5,924 bases of DNA from Acidobacteriota bacterium (GTDB lineage: Bacteria > Acidobacteriota > Terriglobia > Terriglobales > Acidobacteriaceae). The position numbers and the translations under genes were made by a program. The notes below the pieces were generated by a model that worked only from the letters and a program-made list of their open reading frames with translations, made no database searches and was not told where the DNA came from. The stretch lies in contig QHZV01000270.1 in the NCBI GenBank assembly GCA_003224785.1, positions 1 through 5,924 of the forward strand, given 5' to 3'. Positions within the stretch are counted from its first letter, which is position 1. Every line of letters begins with the position of its first letter. Of this stretch, positions 5,465 through 5,924 are shown piece by piece.

Positions 5465-5924
5465 TTAATCTGACTTGACTCGGCTTGCTGGTGGCACGAT
5501 TCCGTTCATTCGCAGGTATTCGACCATCTGCCCGTAATGGTCATAGGCGTGAGCGACCCCAAACGTCGCGAGGTAAAGGCGGCACGATTTGCTTCCATTC
5601 GGAACCTGCAACATATTTTCGGGCGTCAACGATGCGGCTGCCTTGTGTCCCAAGGCAAAAGAATCCTTCACGAACTGAATGATTTCGGCTTTGCTCTTCA
5701 AGTTCTCAGGACCATTCCCGCCCATAAAGTCTTTCGGGAACTTGTCCCCAGTCAGTCGCGACCAAATGGCGTAATTCGACGCAGCGACATGCCTGAGCTG
5801 CAATGCGAACGTGCGCACGCCCTTGTAATCGCCCGTTTGAATCTTCAAATTCTCGGGCGAGAAACTAAAATCGGCATCGGGCATGACCTCGGCAGCTCCA
5901 ATAATCAAGCTTTCGACGGCACTG
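5465..5924 (-). CDS. DinB-family protein, N-terminus cut by the window
   Basis: The visible C-terminal part (about 150 residues) is a four-helix-bundle DinB/YfiT-like protein. Numbering from the TTG codon at 5908, the three metal-ligand histidines of the family are in place: His40 in LRHVAASNY, and His120 and His124 in AHAYDHYGQM, followed by the typical YLRMNGIVPP end. The frame runs unbroken to the right edge (S-A-V-E-S-L-I-I-G-A-A-E), and homologues start earlier, so TTG at 5908 is probably not the start and the true one lies outside. An exported form with a signal peptide is common for this type, but the relevant part is not visible. DinB-fold proteins bind divalent metal, and some act as thiol-dependent transferases; the substrate is unknown here. 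It is the upstream member of a two-gene unit with the alpha/beta hydrolase (16-base gap). Confidence 0.9.
   Translation of the reverse strand, partial: SAVESLIIGAAEVMPDADFSFSPENLKIQTGDYKGVRTFALQLRHVAASNYAIWSRLTGDKFPKDFMGGNGPENLKSKAEIIQFVKDSFALGHKAAASLTPENMLQVPNGSKSCRLYLATFGVAHAYDHYGQMVEYLRMNGIVPPASRVKSD

Overview
The window (5,924 bases, moderately GC-rich, compact bacterial gene layout) looks like chromosomal DNA from a soil bacterium, most likely an Acidobacteriota (Terriglobia/Koribacter-like). This is an inference from memory of protein style, not a search. The pointers are a secreted GH71/GH99-like protein with an Ig-like tail, an exported alpha/beta hydrolase with a TPR tail paired with a DinB-family protein, a decayed PD-(D/E)XK gene of a type I associate with that phylum, and intergenic DNA rich in short palindromes.

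Layout. Positions 1-864 (+) hold a LysR-type regulator cut by the left edge. A long imperfect inverted repeat (869-932) separates it from a DUF1330-family gene (959-1249, +). A strong hairpin (1276-1320) sits between that gene and a convergent 519-residue secreted glycoside-hydrolase-like gene (1334-2893, -), whose GTG start is fixed by a good Shine-Dalgarno. A 310-base gap with small repeats follows, then a 72-residue helical, Gly-rich gene (3204-3422, -). Positions 3423-4260 contain no intact gene. They hold the frameshifted 3' part of a PD-(D/E)XK endonuclease-like gene (3627-3940, +) and a cluster of three tight palindromes (3971-4085). At the right end, a minus-strand pair with a 16-base gap encodes a DinB-family protein (cut by the right edge) followed by an exported alpha/beta hydrolase with a C-terminal TPR pair. 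The hydrolase seems to lack its nucleophilic serine.

The genes do not form one visible pathway. The only convincing operon is DinB then hydrolase. LysR and DUF1330 are co-oriented and may be cotranscribed, but the inverted repeat lies between them. I found no defence system, CRISPR array, intact insertion sequence, tRNA or rRNA. The most informative items are the hidden pseudogene, the possible pseudo-hydrolase and the shared repeat motifs in the gene-poor stretch.
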